Positions 9,888 through 20,138 of a DNA stretch of 64,000 bases are shown here, in pieces. The notes beneath the pieces were generated by a model, which saw nothing but the letters and a program-made list of their open reading frames with translations, ran no database searches and had not been told where the DNA came from. Numbering within the stretch: the stretch's first letter is position 1; every line of letters begins with the position of its first letter. Made by a program: the position numbers and the translations under genes. Source of the stretch: Cephaloticoccus sp. (lineage in GTDB: Bacteria > Verrucomicrobiota > Verrucomicrobiia > Opitutales > Opitutaceae); contig JAURHD010000001.1 in assembly GCA_030833445.1 (NCBI GenBank), forward strand, positions 202,552-266,551, in the 5' to 3' direction.

Positions 9888-11735
9888 ATGCCGAACCCCC
9901 GCATCCCCCGTCCCGAGTATCCCCGTCCGCAATTGGTCCGCGCCAACTGGCTTTGCCTCAATGGTCCCTGGCAGTTTGAAATCGACCAAGGCGACAGTGG
10001 CCTTGATCGCGGACTGGTAACGCGTCCGCTCGCGCAACGCATCACCGTGCCGTTCTGCCCGGAATCGAAACTCTCCGGGATCGGCAACCTCGATTATCTC
10101 AACGCGGTCTGGTATCGTCGCGAGGTAAAGATTCCCAAGACGTGGAAGGGTCAACGCATCCTGCTGCACTTTCAGGCCAGTGACTACGACACCTTTGTGT
10201 GGGCTAACGGGGTTGAGGCGGGACGTCATCGCGGCGGCATGACGCCTTTCAGTTGTGACCTCACGGCCCATGCGATTCCCGGCAAGAAGGTGACCCTCGT
10301 GGTCCGTGCCCGCGACAACGCCCGGGAGTCGATGCCGAGCGGCAAGCAATCGTGGGTGCACGGCAACAGTGGTTGTCACTATACGCGCACGACCGGCATT
10401 TGGCAGACGGTTTGGCTGGAACCGGTGCCGCGGCGCGCCCACCTGTTGCGACCCAAGATCACCCCCGACGTGGCGAATCACCGTTTCGGTATCGAGCAGC
10501 CCATAACCGGTGCACAGGCGGGTCTTGTTTACCGGGCGCGTTTGTTCAGCGGCAAAAAGAAACTCGGCGAGGCTGAGTGCGGGTGCGGTGGCGGACTGTA
10601 TCCGCGATTAGACCTGAGTGTGCCGGTTCAACATTGCCGTTATTGGTCGCCGGAGGATCCGCATCTCTACGACTTGGAATTGGAACTCGTCGATGTGAAG
10701 TCGGGCAAGGTGATCGATGCCGTGAAAAGTTACGCCGGTCTGCGGAGTGTGTTCATCGATGGCATGGCGGTGAAGCTCAACGGCAAGCCTGTGTTCCAAC
10801 GTCTCGTGCTCGACCAAGGCTACTACGCTGATGGCATCTTGACCGCTCCGACTGACGCGGCTCTGGTGCGTGATATCAAACTGTCGCTGTCGGCTGGATT
10901 TAACGGCGCACGATTACACCAGAAGGTTTTCGAGGAGCGGTTTCTCTATCATGCCGACCGGCTCGGCTATCTGGTGTGGGGCGAATATAGCGACTGGGGC
11001 CTCAATGGAAATGAGCCGATCCGCCGGTGGCATCGCGACGCGGCGGACAACATTGTGCGCAGCGGCAATCACAACGGTCCGCAGTTTCCTCATGGCATCG
11101 TCACGCAGTGGCTCGAGGCGGTGCAGCGAGACTACAACCACCCGAGCATTGTCGGATGGTGCCCACTCAACGAATCGGAAAACCGCATTCACGAACAGAT
11201 CACGCCGCATGACGATGTGATGCGGGCGTTGTTTCTCGCGACGAAGCTAGCTGACCAAACGCGTCCGGTGCTGGATGTCTCCGGTTACTGCCACCGGGTG
11301 CCGGAGAGCGACATCTACGACAGCCATGATTACGATCAGAACCCCAAGACCTTCAAGGCGCGGCATGACGGGCTGCTGCGTGACCAGCCCTATCTTAACG
11401 ATGATCCGCAACGCGACAGCATCCCGTGGCGCGGCCAGCCGTATTTTGTCAGCGAGTTCGGCGGCATCCGTTGGAACCCGCGGGCCAAGTCAGGCAATGC
11501 GTCGTGGGGTTACGGCGACGAGCCCAAGACCCTCGAGGAATTCTACACGCGGTTCGAAGGCCTTTGCGCCGCGCTGCTCGATAACCCGCGCATGTTTGGC
11601 TACTGTTACACCCAGCTGACCGACGTCTTTCAGGAACAGAACGGCATTTTCTATTTTGACCGCAAAAAGAAATACGATCTCAAGCGCGTGAAGGCCGCGC
11701 AGCAGCGCCCTGCGGCGATTGAGCTGATTGATTGA
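9888..11735 (+). CDS. Glycoside hydrolase family 2 protein (beta-galactosidase/beta-glucuronidase-like)
   Basis: Start at MPNPRIPRPEYPRPQLVRANWLCLNGPWQFE; VWYRREV, HPSIVGWCPLNESEN, PYFVSEFGGIRWNP. Confidence 0.93.
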   Translation: MPNPRIPRPEYPRPQLVRANWLCLNGPWQFEIDQGDSGLDRGLVTRPLAQRITVPFCPESKLSGIGNLDYLNAVWYRREVKIPKTWKGQRILLHFQASDYDTFVWANGVEAGRHRGGMTPFSCDLTAHAIPGKKVTLVVRARDNARESMPSGKQSWVHGNSGCHYTRTTGIWQTVWLEPVPRRAHLLRPKITPDVANHRFGIEQPITGAQAGLVYRARLFSGKKKLGEAECGCGGGLYPRLDLSVPVQHCRYWSPEDPHLYDLELELVDVKSGKVIDAVKSYAGLRSVFIDGMAVKLNGKPVFQRLVLDQGYYADGILTAPTDAALVRDIKLSLSAGFNGARLHQKVFEERFLYHADRLGYLVWGEYSDWGLNGNEPIRRWHRDAADNIVRSGNHNGPQFPHGIVTQWLEAVQRDYNHPSIVGWCPLNESENRIHEQITPHDDVMRALFLATKLADQTRPVLDVSGYCHRVPESDIYDSHDYDQNPKTFKARHDGLLRDQPYLNDDPQRDSIPWRGQPYFVSEFGGIRWNPRAKSGNASWGYGDEPKTLEEFYTRFEGLCAALLDNPRMFGYCYTQLTDVFQEQNGIFYFDRKKKYDLKRVKAAQQRPAAIELID

Positions 11736-11874
11736 GGGTCAGCCGGGGCGGGGCAGTTTGGCGCGGCGCCGGTTGATTTGACGCAGCGCCCGATTTGAGC
11801 GAAGCTCTAAGCCATTGAAGGGCAATGCACCGCCACTTCAGTCACTCCGGCCCTAAAGATGCATGTAAACAACC

Positions 11875-12345
11875 ATGCAACCAAGCCCTCCAACCCACCA
11901 ACCTGACGAACGCGGCCTGATCACCGAATGTCCCCAATGTGGCCGCGCCAACCGGCTCGCTTACGAACGTTTGGGGCAGCCGGCTCGCTGCCACGATTGT
12001 CAGACTGAATTGTCGTCACCCGTGGCCCCGTTCGAGGTGGAGGATGCCGCCGCTTTTAAGGCCCTGACGACCCGCAGCAAACTGCCCGTGTTGGTGGATT
12101 TCTGGGCACCGTGGTGCGGACCCTGCAAGATGGTCGCGCCCGAACTGGTCAAAGTCGCCCAGGCCGGCGCGGGCCAATGGACAGTCGCCAAGGTCAACAC
12201 CGAGGATTTACCGGAACTCGGCGCGCAATTTGGGATCCGTAGTATTCCCACCATGGTGCTCTTTCAGGATGGTCGCGAAGTGGCGCGCCAATCCGGCGCG
12301 ATGCCGGCGGCCGCCATCCAGCAATTCATCACGACTGCCCGCTGA
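11875..12345 (+). CDS. trxC: Thioredoxin 2-type protein with N-terminal zinc-binding Cys motifs
   Basis: CPQCGR...CHDC N-terminal motifs and VDFWAPWCGPCKMVAPEL active site. Confidence 0.9.
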   Translation: MQPSPPTHQPDERGLITECPQCGRANRLAYERLGQPARCHDCQTELSSPVAPFEVEDAAAFKALTTRSKLPVLVDFWAPWCGPCKMVAPELVKVAQAGAGQWTVAKVNTEDLPELGAQFGIRSIPTMVLFQDGREVARQSGAMPAAAIQQFITTAR

Positions 12346-12359
12346 TCCATTTCTAAACC

Positions 12360-13352
12360 ATGTCCGTCGAATTTAAAGATTACTACACCACGCTCGGGCT
12401 TTCCCGGGACGCTACGCCGGACGAGATCAAGAAAGCGTTTCGCAAACTGGCGCGGATCCACCATCCCGACGTGGCGAAGGACAAGGCCGCTTCCGACGCG
12501 AAGTTTAAGGAGATCAACGAGGCCAACGAAGTGCTCAGCGATCCGGTGAAGCGGCGCAAATACGATGAGCTCGGCGCGGATTGGCAGGCCTACGAAGGCG
12601 CCGGGGCGCCGCCGTCGGGGGGAAACCGGGGACCGCAGGGCTTTCGCCGTCGACCGCATCCAAGCGCAAGCGGGGCGCAGGATTATGAATTTAATTTCGG
12701 TGGCTCCACCGGCTTCAGCGATTTCTTCGAGCAATATTTTGGCACGCGCCATGGTGGCGGTTTCGCGGAGCATCCCGGTATGTCCGGTCCGCAGGCCGGT
12801 GCCGATACCGAGGCCGACTTGATGGTATCCTTGGAAGAGGCGCTGCACGGCGGCGAGCGCATGATCCGCCTTGAGCGGATGGATCCCGCCACCCGTCAGG
12901 CAACCACGCGCAAGATTCGATTGAAAATTCCCCCTGGGGTGCGTGATGGCCAGCGCCTGCGCACGGCCGGTCATGGCGGGGAAGGTCATGACGGTGGCCC
13001 GGCCGGCGATCTCTACTTGCGCGTGCGATTGGCGGCTCATCCCGACTACAGTGTGCATGGGAATGATCTGCATTATGAACTTACCCTTACTCCGTGGGAG
13101 GCCGTGCTGGGCACGACGGTCAACGTGCCGCTGCCCGGGGGGCGCCAAGGCAAATTGAAAGTGCCGTCCGGCACCGGTTCCGGTCAGCAACTCCGCCTGC
13201 GCGGTCTCGGCCTGCCGAATCGTGACGGCAGCAAGGGCGACCTTTATGCCGTGGTCGCGATCGCCTTGCCCTCAACCCTCACGGATGAGGAACGCGCCTT
13301 GTGGGAAAAACTCGCCGCCACTTCCAACTTTAAACCCCGCGCCGAATCATGA
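12360..13352 (+). CDS. cbpA: J-domain curved DNA-binding protein (CbpA-like)
   Basis: J-domain DYYTTLGLSRDATPDEIKKAFRKLARIHHPDVAKD and DnaJ C-terminal domain. Confidence 0.92.
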   Translation: MSVEFKDYYTTLGLSRDATPDEIKKAFRKLARIHHPDVAKDKAASDAKFKEINEANEVLSDPVKRRKYDELGADWQAYEGAGAPPSGGNRGPQGFRRRPHPSASGAQDYEFNFGGSTGFSDFFEQYFGTRHGGGFAEHPGMSGPQAGADTEADLMVSLEEALHGGERMIRLERMDPATRQATTRKIRLKIPPGVRDGQRLRTAGHGGEGHDGGPAGDLYLRVRLAAHPDYSVHGNDLHYELTLTPWEAVLGTTVNVPLPGGRQGKLKVPSGTGSGQQLRLRGLGLPNRDGSKGDLYAVVAIALPSTLTDEERALWEKLAATSNFKPRAES

Positions 13353-13669
13353 ACGAAGACATCTTTCAATCCGCGTCACCCGAGAACCGTGCGTCGTTGC
13401 ATGCCATTGAGGAAATTGTGCACATTACCGGGTTCTCCCGGCACACCATCGCGATCTTTTGCCGACAGGGATTCGTCGCTCCGGCGGAAGGTCCGCCCGA
13501 TGCCGAAGTGGAGTGGGCTTTTGATGATGATGCCCTGCGGATGCTGCGTCACTTGGCGCAACTTCATCATCAGCACGGGCTCGATGTCGACGGGTTGCGT
13601 TTGGTTGGTCCGATTCTGGCGGAATTGGAAACGCTTCGTGCCGAAGTGCGCTTTCTCCGGCGGAGGTAA
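13349..13669 (+). CDS. cbpM: CbpM-like chaperone modulator (MerR-type HTH)
   Basis: Overlaps cbpA stop by ATGA; EEIVHITGFSRHTIAIFCRQGFVAP plus helical C-terminus; conserved position after cbpA. Confidence 0.8.
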   Translation: MNEDIFQSASPENRASLHAIEEIVHITGFSRHTIAIFCRQGFVAPAEGPPDAEVEWAFDDDALRMLRHLAQLHHQHGLDVDGLRLVGPILAELETLRAEVRFLRRR

Positions 13670-13774
13670 ACGCGGATGTCAGCGGGTCGTGACCTGCAAC
13701 CGCGAGATCAAACCAGATCGCATCGGGAGCACGCTGCCTATCCCGGGGGGGCTCCGGGCTTTCAGCGGTAGTGG

Positions 13775-14680
13775 TTAGTGAAACTTGACCGGCACTTCGA
13801 CCACGGCTTCGACGGGAACCCCGTCCCTTAGCCGTGGAAAGAAGAGCCAGCCCATGAACGCATCGTGCACGGCGCTCGACGTAGCCGGATCGGTGACGCC
13901 TTCGACGGAAGCCTCGGTGACGCGCCCTTCGGCTGATATGGTCATTCGGACGAGGGCGCTTTCGGGCCGCGCGTCATTCTTATCGGGAAAATAGGGCGAC
14001 GGATGCACCACCGGAAACACCTCGCGGCTCTGGCCGGCAAATTTCTTCAGATAATCCGGCGTGGCTTCCTGGAGCTGATGCACTTCCTGCGCGTGATAGT
14101 AAGCCCAGGCCGGTTGCATGACGTTGGTAGTAATTTCCCGGCCCTGCGCGTCGAAGAGCTGCACAAAACAGTCCATGTCGGGGACCACATCTATCAGCAC
14201 CAAGGCCTCTTCAACGCGGGTGGCGATGCCGGCTTTCAACTCGGGCAGTTCACGAGCGAGAAAAAAGGTCTTGGGCCACTGGTCCTTGTCGCGCTCGGTC
14301 TGGGGTATGGTGGCGCTGACCAACAGAAAGGCTCCGCTCAAGTCGGCTTCCGATTTCAACGTCATTTTTACCAATAGAGAACGCGCCTTCATGTCTATGC
14401 GGATGACACGGTTCGGATTGCTATGGAGAAAATGAAATGCGACCTCCACGTGATTGGCCCCAAAGGCCGGTGCCCGTTCAGGATAATAGGTTATGCGTTG
14501 TTTGATGAGCTGTTCATGGCCGTCGATCAGCGCAACCGGATCCGACCCCTCCACCCGCAGCACAGGCTGTGGCCTGTCCTTGTAGACGATATTCAGCCGG
14601 GTGGGATGGGGTGGCGGTGCGGCTTGGATGGTTACCGCACATAGGCAGAACAAGGTCAGCCAACGGAAGATCGATTTCAT
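13775..14680 (-). CDS. TonB C-terminal domain-containing (energy-transducer-like) protein with signal peptide
   Basis: N-terminal MKSIFRWLTLFCLCAVTIQA; C-terminal VRMTISAEGRVTEASVEGVTDPATSSAVHDAFMGWLFFPRLRDGVPV. Confidence 0.65.
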   Translation of the reverse strand: MKSIFRWLTLFCLCAVTIQAAPPPHPTRLNIVYKDRPQPVLRVEGSDPVALIDGHEQLIKQRITYYPERAPAFGANHVEVAFHFLHSNPNRVIRIDMKARSLLVKMTLKSEADLSGAFLLVSATIPQTERDKDQWPKTFFLARELPELKAGIATRVEEALVLIDVVPDMDCFVQLFDAQGREITTNVMQPAWAYYHAQEVHQLQEATPDYLKKFAGQSREVFPVVHPSPYFPDKNDARPESALVRMTISAEGRVTEASVEGVTDPATSSAVHDAFMGWLFFPRLRDGVPVEAVVEVPVKFH

Positions 14681-14784
14681 GGGTTACAGCGGATTACTGT
14701 TTAGACGCGTGAATCGGCCGCTTCCGTTACCGGCGCTTTAAACCGTATCAACATTTACCCGGAGCACTCATGCGAGCCGCGAGC

Positions 14785-15858
14785 TTACAATTTGGCTACG
14801 GCTACTTTTTCGAGCGTCTGTAAATCTACATCGTGACCCAGTCCCGGGGCTTCCGGGGCGCGCACGTGTGCGTCGGGTCCAATCCGCGATTCGAACACCA
14901 CGGGATTCCCCATCACGAGCGTCTCGTAGTAATGGTTGTTCCGGATCGCGAGGCAGAGGTGGATGTTTTCCACGCCCATGCCGTGGACCTCGACGCTGAG
15001 TTGAAATGAATCCGCGAGGTGCGCCACCCGCAGCGCACCGGTGATGCCGCCCTTGTAGAACCAACTCGTGCGCACCATGTCGGCCGCGCCCTGCATGATG
15101 AAGTCGGCGACGTTATAGTGACAGCCATCGGACGTCTCCGCCGCGAGCACCGGGATGTCGAGCTGCTCACACAGCCGTTTGTAGGCATTGATGCTGAACT
15201 CGCGCATCGGCTCTTCATACCAAAGATAATCCGCGTCCTCGAGTGCCCGGCCGAGGTAGAGCGACTCGTAGGGATCGAAACCCGCGGAGCCGTCATACAT
15301 CAGCGCGATTTCCGGCCCGACATGTTTGCGCAAAGCCTGGCAGAGCGCGGCGTCCTTGCGCGCATCGCCCCACGCGTGAAGCTTGATCGCCTTGAAGCCG
15401 CGGGCGAGACACTGGTCGGCCACGTCAAGAAACTCTTCGGTGGTGGAATACGTTACCGTGCTCGCGTAGGCTTCGATCGAATCGCGATAGCCGCCGAGCA
15501 ATTGATAGAGGGGCAGGTTGGCGGCCTTGGCGGTGATGTCCCACAGTGCCGCGTCTACCACGCCCATCATGTAGATGGGAAATTCTTCCAACCGGTCCAA
15601 CTCCCACACCTCGTGCCAGAGCAGTTCCTTCATCAGCGGATTCTTGCCGAGCAGCATCGGTTTCAGGCGGCGTTCGATCAGGTCGAGGGCGATCGGCCCG
15701 CGCACCGCGCAACTCCAACCCTCGATCCCCGCGTCCGTGACGATCCGCAGCCACGTTTGCTCAATGACCGGATCGCTGCCCGGCAGGCCCTTGCGCCAGA
15801 CAAAGGAAACCTTTGGCTGGGTCTTCGTGGTATAGGCGTGGACGGCGATGATTTTCAT
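14785..15858 (-). CDS. Mandelate racemase/muconate lactonizing enzyme family protein (enolase superfamily dehydratase)
   Basis: From MKIIAVHAYTTKT; AALWDITAKAANLPLYQLLGG, GFKAIKLHAWGD, LWYEEPM, VEVHGMG. Confidence 0.9.
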   Translation of the reverse strand: MKIIAVHAYTTKTQPKVSFVWRKGLPGSDPVIEQTWLRIVTDAGIEGWSCAVRGPIALDLIERRLKPMLLGKNPLMKELLWHEVWELDRLEEFPIYMMGVVDAALWDITAKAANLPLYQLLGGYRDSIEAYASTVTYSTTEEFLDVADQCLARGFKAIKLHAWGDARKDAALCQALRKHVGPEIALMYDGSAGFDPYESLYLGRALEDADYLWYEEPMREFSINAYKRLCEQLDIPVLAAETSDGCHYNVADFIMQGAADMVRTSWFYKGGITGALRVAHLADSFQLSVEVHGMGVENIHLCLAIRNNHYYETLVMGNPVVFESRIGPDAHVRAPEAPGLGHDVDLQTLEKVAVAKL

Positions 15859-16087
15859 GGGGCGGGGTGGTGGGTTTTTCGGGGTTTGCGGGCAAAAATG
15901 CAATCACGCAGCAATGATATATTCCCGCGAATTACGCGAATGGGCGCGGATAATTCTTCAATCCATTCTATATCAGTAGGGAGGTGGGTCAGCTATCTGC
16001 GTTCATCCGTGCAATCCGCGGAAAGAATAGGAAATCTTTAATTTTCTTCACGACAGAGAGGAGCTGGGCGGTTAAGCCTACGAGTCT

Positions 16088-16843
16088 ATGTTCGACCTTA
16101 CAGACAAAGCGGCGTTGGTCACGGGAGCGGGTTCCGGAATCGGCCGGGCGATTGCCCAGCGGTTTGCGAAAGCGGGTGCCATCGTCCACGTCGGCGATCT
16201 CAACGAAGCCGCCGGCACCGAGACGGTGCAACTCATCAAGGCCGCAGGTGGGCGCGCCGAATTTGTGAGCCTGGACGTAGCCGATGAAGCCTCCGTGGCC
16301 GCGGCGGCGAAGCAAATCGGTGAACTCGACATCTTGGTGAACAACGCGGGCATCGGCCACGTCGGCACCATTCTGCAGACCAATGCGGAGGACATGGACC
16401 GGCTTTATCGCGTGAATGTGCGCGGTGTGTTCAGTGTCACCAAGGCATTTATCGGCGGCATGATCGAACGCCGGGCCGGCAGCATCATCAACATCGCCTC
16501 GATCGGCGGCATCGTGGGGGTGCGCGACCGCTTTGCCTACGTGACGACCAAGTTTGCCGTCGTCGGCATCACCAAGCAGCTCGCGCTCGATCACTCGGCA
16601 AGCGGCGTGCGCTGCAACTGCATTTGTCCCGGCCGCGTCGAAACGCCGTTTGTGCAGGCGCGACTCAAGGAATATCCGGATCCCGAACAAGCCTATCGCG
16701 AGATGAGTGCCACGCAGTTGATCGGTCGCATGGGTCGGCCGGAAGAGATCGCCGCCGCGGCGCATTATCTTGCGAGCGATGAAGCGGCGCTTGTCACCGG
16801 GTCTTCGTTGGTCGCGGATGGTGGCTGGAGTGTGGGCAAATAA
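16088..16843 (+). CDS. SDR family oxidoreductase
   Basis: AALVTGAGSGIGRAIAQRFAKAGA, LVNNAGIG, YVTTKFAVVG. Confidence 0.93.
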   Translation: MFDLTDKAALVTGAGSGIGRAIAQRFAKAGAIVHVGDLNEAAGTETVQLIKAAGGRAEFVSLDVADEASVAAAAKQIGELDILVNNAGIGHVGTILQTNAEDMDRLYRVNVRGVFSVTKAFIGGMIERRAGSIINIASIGGIVGVRDRFAYVTTKFAVVGITKQLALDHSASGVRCNCICPGRVETPFVQARLKEYPDPEQAYREMSATQLIGRMGRPEEIAAAAHYLASDEAALVTGSSLVADGGWSVGK

Positions 16844-16849
16844 GGCGGC

Positions 16850-17800
16850 ATGATTTCCTCAAGGCCCACGCGGCGAACGGATTTCGGCCCGAGTCCCAAG
16901 TTGGATGAACTGGGTCTCGGCAGAAATCGGCTGGCGCTGGGCTTGGCCGGACTGGGCGGGGCGTGGGGACCGGTGGATGAAGACGAATCGCTCGCGACCA
17001 TTTTGCATGCACTGGAAAAGGGGATTCGGGTTTTTGATACGGCCCCGGCTTACGGCACTTCCGAAAAACTATTGGGCCGGGCTTTGGCCCAGTGGCATGG
17101 CCCAAGCCCTGTGATCAGCACCAAGGTGGGTCGGCTGCCGGGTCGCGATTCGCATGATGAAAATCATGATTTTTCCGAGCGAGGGATTCGCCGCAGTTTG
17201 GAACGGAGCCTGGAGATGCTGGGGGTGCCTCGGGTTAATTTGCTATTCTTGCACGAACCCCAACGGGTGCCCATGGCTGAACGTCCCGGGGTGGTGGGGA
17301 CCCTCCAACAACTGCAAGCCGAGGGCTTGGTCGGGCACTTGGGCATCGCCGGCGGCCACGGTGCCGATTGGGACGGACTGGTTGAAAGCGGGGCATTTGC
17401 GGTGGTGATGCTCTTCCGCCGAATCGACCCGTGCATCCTCAATGGGGTGGCCGAGGATTTGCCGCGGTTGCATCGCGCGGGTTTGGCGACTTATGGCGCA
17501 AGCCCGTTGCACATGGGCTTGCTGGGTGCACGACACGCGGAGTTTCTGCGCGACGAACCCGATTGGGTTTGGGCTCCACAGAGAGCTCGCGCGATTCAGC
17601 TGAAAACTTTGGCCGAAAAAAACAGACTTTCCCTTGCGACCTTGGCGCATCGCTTCACCTTCAGCGTGAACGAACTCGACCGTGTGGTCATCGGTGCCGG
17701 CAACCGGCGTGAATTGGAATCAGCCTGGGCGGATTTCGAGGCGGGCCCCCTGCCAGTCGAGCTGTTCGATGCCGTCTGCCAAATCAATTTTACTTCATGA
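16850..17800 (+). CDS. Aldo/keto reductase
   Basis: GIRVFDTAPAYGTSEKLLGRAL, STKVGR, VNLLFLHEP, VIGAGNRRELESA. Confidence 0.9.
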   Translation: MISSRPTRRTDFGPSPKLDELGLGRNRLALGLAGLGGAWGPVDEDESLATILHALEKGIRVFDTAPAYGTSEKLLGRALAQWHGPSPVISTKVGRLPGRDSHDENHDFSERGIRRSLERSLEMLGVPRVNLLFLHEPQRVPMAERPGVVGTLQQLQAEGLVGHLGIAGGHGADWDGLVESGAFAVVMLFRRIDPCILNGVAEDLPRLHRAGLATYGASPLHMGLLGARHAEFLRDEPDWVWAPQRARAIQLKTLAEKNRLSLATLAHRFTFSVNELDRVVIGAGNRRELESAWADFEAGPLPVELFDAVCQINFTS

Positions 17801-19212
17801 TCCAACTCCGCGACTCCGAACTCTTCCGCATCCAACTCAAGGCCCGCATGCCGTTTCGCTATGGCATCGCGACAATGACCGAGGTGCCGCATGTGTTCCT
17901 GCGTCTGACCTTTGATTTTGACGGCACACCGGCGACGGGTGTGTCGGCGGATCACCTGCCGCCGAAATGGTTCACCAAGGATCCCAAGCGCGCCCTGGAC
18001 GAAGAGATTGAAGAGATGTTGCTCGTGCTGCGCACGGCGGTGGTAAACGCGCGCCAACTCAGCGCAGCCACGCCGTTTGCCTTCTGGCGCGAACTCTATG
18101 CGGCGCAAGCCGCGTGGGGGGTGACGAATAAGATCCCGCCGCTGCTTGCCCAATTCGGCGTGACGTTGGTCGAGCGCGCCTTGATCGATGCTTTCTGTCG
18201 TCATACCAAGACAACCCTCGCGACGGCGCTGCACGAGAACACCTTCGGGATTGAGCTGGGGGATATTCACGCATCACTCGCCGGCACGGCTCCCGCTGAT
18301 TGGCTGCCGGCGCAACCGCCGGTCCGAGTCTTTGCCCGGCACACGGTTGGACTCTCCGATGCATTAACTGATGAGGAAATTCCGGCCGACGAAAAAGTGG
18401 CGGATGGCCTGCCGCAATCACTCGTGGCCTGTATCCGGTTTTACGGCATGCGGCATTTCAAGTTGAAGATCAACGGCGAGTCAGCGCGTGACCAACAAAG
18501 GCTCGCGCAGATGGCGAAGATTTTTGCCGCGGAGTGCGGCGACGACTACGCTTTTTCGCTCGATGGCAACGAGAGCTTCCACGAAGTTTCCGCGTTCAAG
18601 GACTACGTCACGAATTTACGCGCAAACGTTGGCGATGACGCCTTTTGGTCCAAGCTGTTGTTCATTGAACAACCCTGGCACCGCAGCGTGGCGCTCTCAC
18701 CCGCGATCGGCGAACTCGCCGCGGCATGGCCGGACCGTCCGCCGATCATCATTGATGAATCGGATGCCGAAATCACAAGCCTGCCGACCGCGTTGTCATT
18801 GGGCTATGCCGGCACCAGCCACAAGAATTGCAAAGGCGTGTTCAAGGGCGCGGCCAACGCGTGCCTGCTGGCGCAGCGTCGTTCACGGGGCGAGACCTCG
18901 ATGATGAGCGGCGAGGATCTTTCTAATGTGGCTCCCGTGGCCGTGTTGCAGGATCTCGCGGCGCAGGCCTGCTTCGGCATCACCAGTGTCGAGCGCAACG
19001 GGCACCACTACTTCGCGGGCCTCGCCCAGTTTCCGGCCGCCTTGCAGCAGCACATGCTCACGCACCACGCCGATCTCTTTGTCAAAACGGACGCTGGATG
19101 GCCGCGGCTCAACGTCGATCATGGTCACCTCGAACTCGGTTCCGTGCTGGCGGCGCCCTTTGGTTATGCGGGCGACTTGGACTTGTCGGCGATCGCCATC
19201 AAATCGCTCTGA
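17797..19212 (+). CDS. Divergent enolase-superfamily protein (MR/MLE-like)
   Basis: ATGA overlap with AKR; FKLKING, SLDGNESF, LFIEQPWHR, IIIDESDAEI, AGTSHKNCKG. Confidence 0.7.
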   Translation: MIQLRDSELFRIQLKARMPFRYGIATMTEVPHVFLRLTFDFDGTPATGVSADHLPPKWFTKDPKRALDEEIEEMLLVLRTAVVNARQLSAATPFAFWRELYAAQAAWGVTNKIPPLLAQFGVTLVERALIDAFCRHTKTTLATALHENTFGIELGDIHASLAGTAPADWLPAQPPVRVFARHTVGLSDALTDEEIPADEKVADGLPQSLVACIRFYGMRHFKLKINGESARDQQRLAQMAKIFAAECGDDYAFSLDGNESFHEVSAFKDYVTNLRANVGDDAFWSKLLFIEQPWHRSVALSPAIGELAAAWPDRPPIIIDESDAEITSLPTALSLGYAGTSHKNCKGVFKGAANACLLAQRRSRGETSMMSGEDLSNVAPVAVLQDLAAQACFGITSVERNGHHYFAGLAQFPAALQQHMLTHHADLFVKTDAGWPRLNVDHGHLELGSVLAAPFGYAGDLDLSAIAIKSL

Positions 19213-19221
19213 TTCTTCCGG

Positions 19222-20022
19222 TCAGCCGGTAAAGCGCTGGCGGTGGCGCTCGCGGTGGGTCGACGGCGTTTCTGAAAAGTATCCGGTAAAGGCACGGTGA
19301 AACGCGACGACATCGGTGTAGCCGGTCTCGGCGGCGATAGTCTTGATCGGCGCCGTGCCACCGGTGAGCAACTGTCGCGCGTGCTCCATCCGCATCTCCA
19401 GCAAAAACCGCCTGGGATTGCTCGCCCGCGCGGCGAGAAAGGCTCGCAGTTTTTCCGGTGACAGGCCGACCCGGCGGGCCAGTTCAGCCACCGTTGGGGG
19501 TTGCAAGGGATTTTGCCGAAACTCACGTCGCCAGACCGCGAGCATTTCGCGTCCGGCGCGCAGCGGACCCTGCCCAGCCGGCTTCGATTCCAGTTGTTCG
19601 AGAATCATGGCCAGGTTCAATTCGCGCAATCGACCGAGGGCCTTGGTCTGCGGCTCCGCGCCCAAGGCGATCGCCCGCTCGATGTCGCGCACCACTGCGG
19701 TTTTGGCCAAGCCCCGATAGACGCGGTGACCGTTTTTTCGGCCGACGAATCGTCGAATCGAGACCGGCAGCTCGTCGTTCACCTCGCAGGTAAAATGCTG
19801 CACGGAAGCAAAGGCGGTAGGGGTGATGGCTTTGCCAGCAAAGGGCGTGTGGGGAAAAATGAGCACGCCGTCCCCGCCGGTCAGTTCAACGGGTTTGCCG
19901 CGACCGATCCGGATCGTGACTCGCCCGGTGTGAATCCACAGCAAATCGAAGTGCGGCCACTTGTTCGGTCCGATCCGGTGACCGGGATGAAACTGGCCGA
20001 AGTCGTGCAGCAGAAAACGCAT
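19222..20022 (-). CDS. AraC family transcriptional regulator
   Basis: C-terminal HTH: PTVAELARRVGLSPEKLRAFLAARASNPRRFLLEMRMEHARQLLTGGTAPIKTIAAETGYTDVVAFHRAFTGYFSETPS. Confidence 0.92.
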   Translation of the reverse strand: MRFLLHDFGQFHPGHRIGPNKWPHFDLLWIHTGRVTIRIGRGKPVELTGGDGVLIFPHTPFAGKAITPTAFASVQHFTCEVNDELPVSIRRFVGRKNGHRVYRGLAKTAVVRDIERAIALGAEPQTKALGRLRELNLAMILEQLESKPAGQGPLRAGREMLAVWRREFRQNPLQPPTVAELARRVGLSPEKLRAFLAARASNPRRFLLEMRMEHARQLLTGGTAPIKTIAAETGYTDVVAFHRAFTGYFSETPSTHRERHRQRFTG

Positions 20023-20138
20023 TCGGGAACTATCAATACAACCGCAATTCTATCAATTGCGACCTTCAAGGCAGTTCGGTATGCTGGAGCCGTCAGTTGT
20101 TTCACTCCCCGCAGCAATCAGCCGAACCCCTTTATCCC

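Noticed and set aside
12264-13190. 308-aa minus-strand ORF
   Set aside because: Antisense to cbpA; arginine/proline-rich spurious translation.
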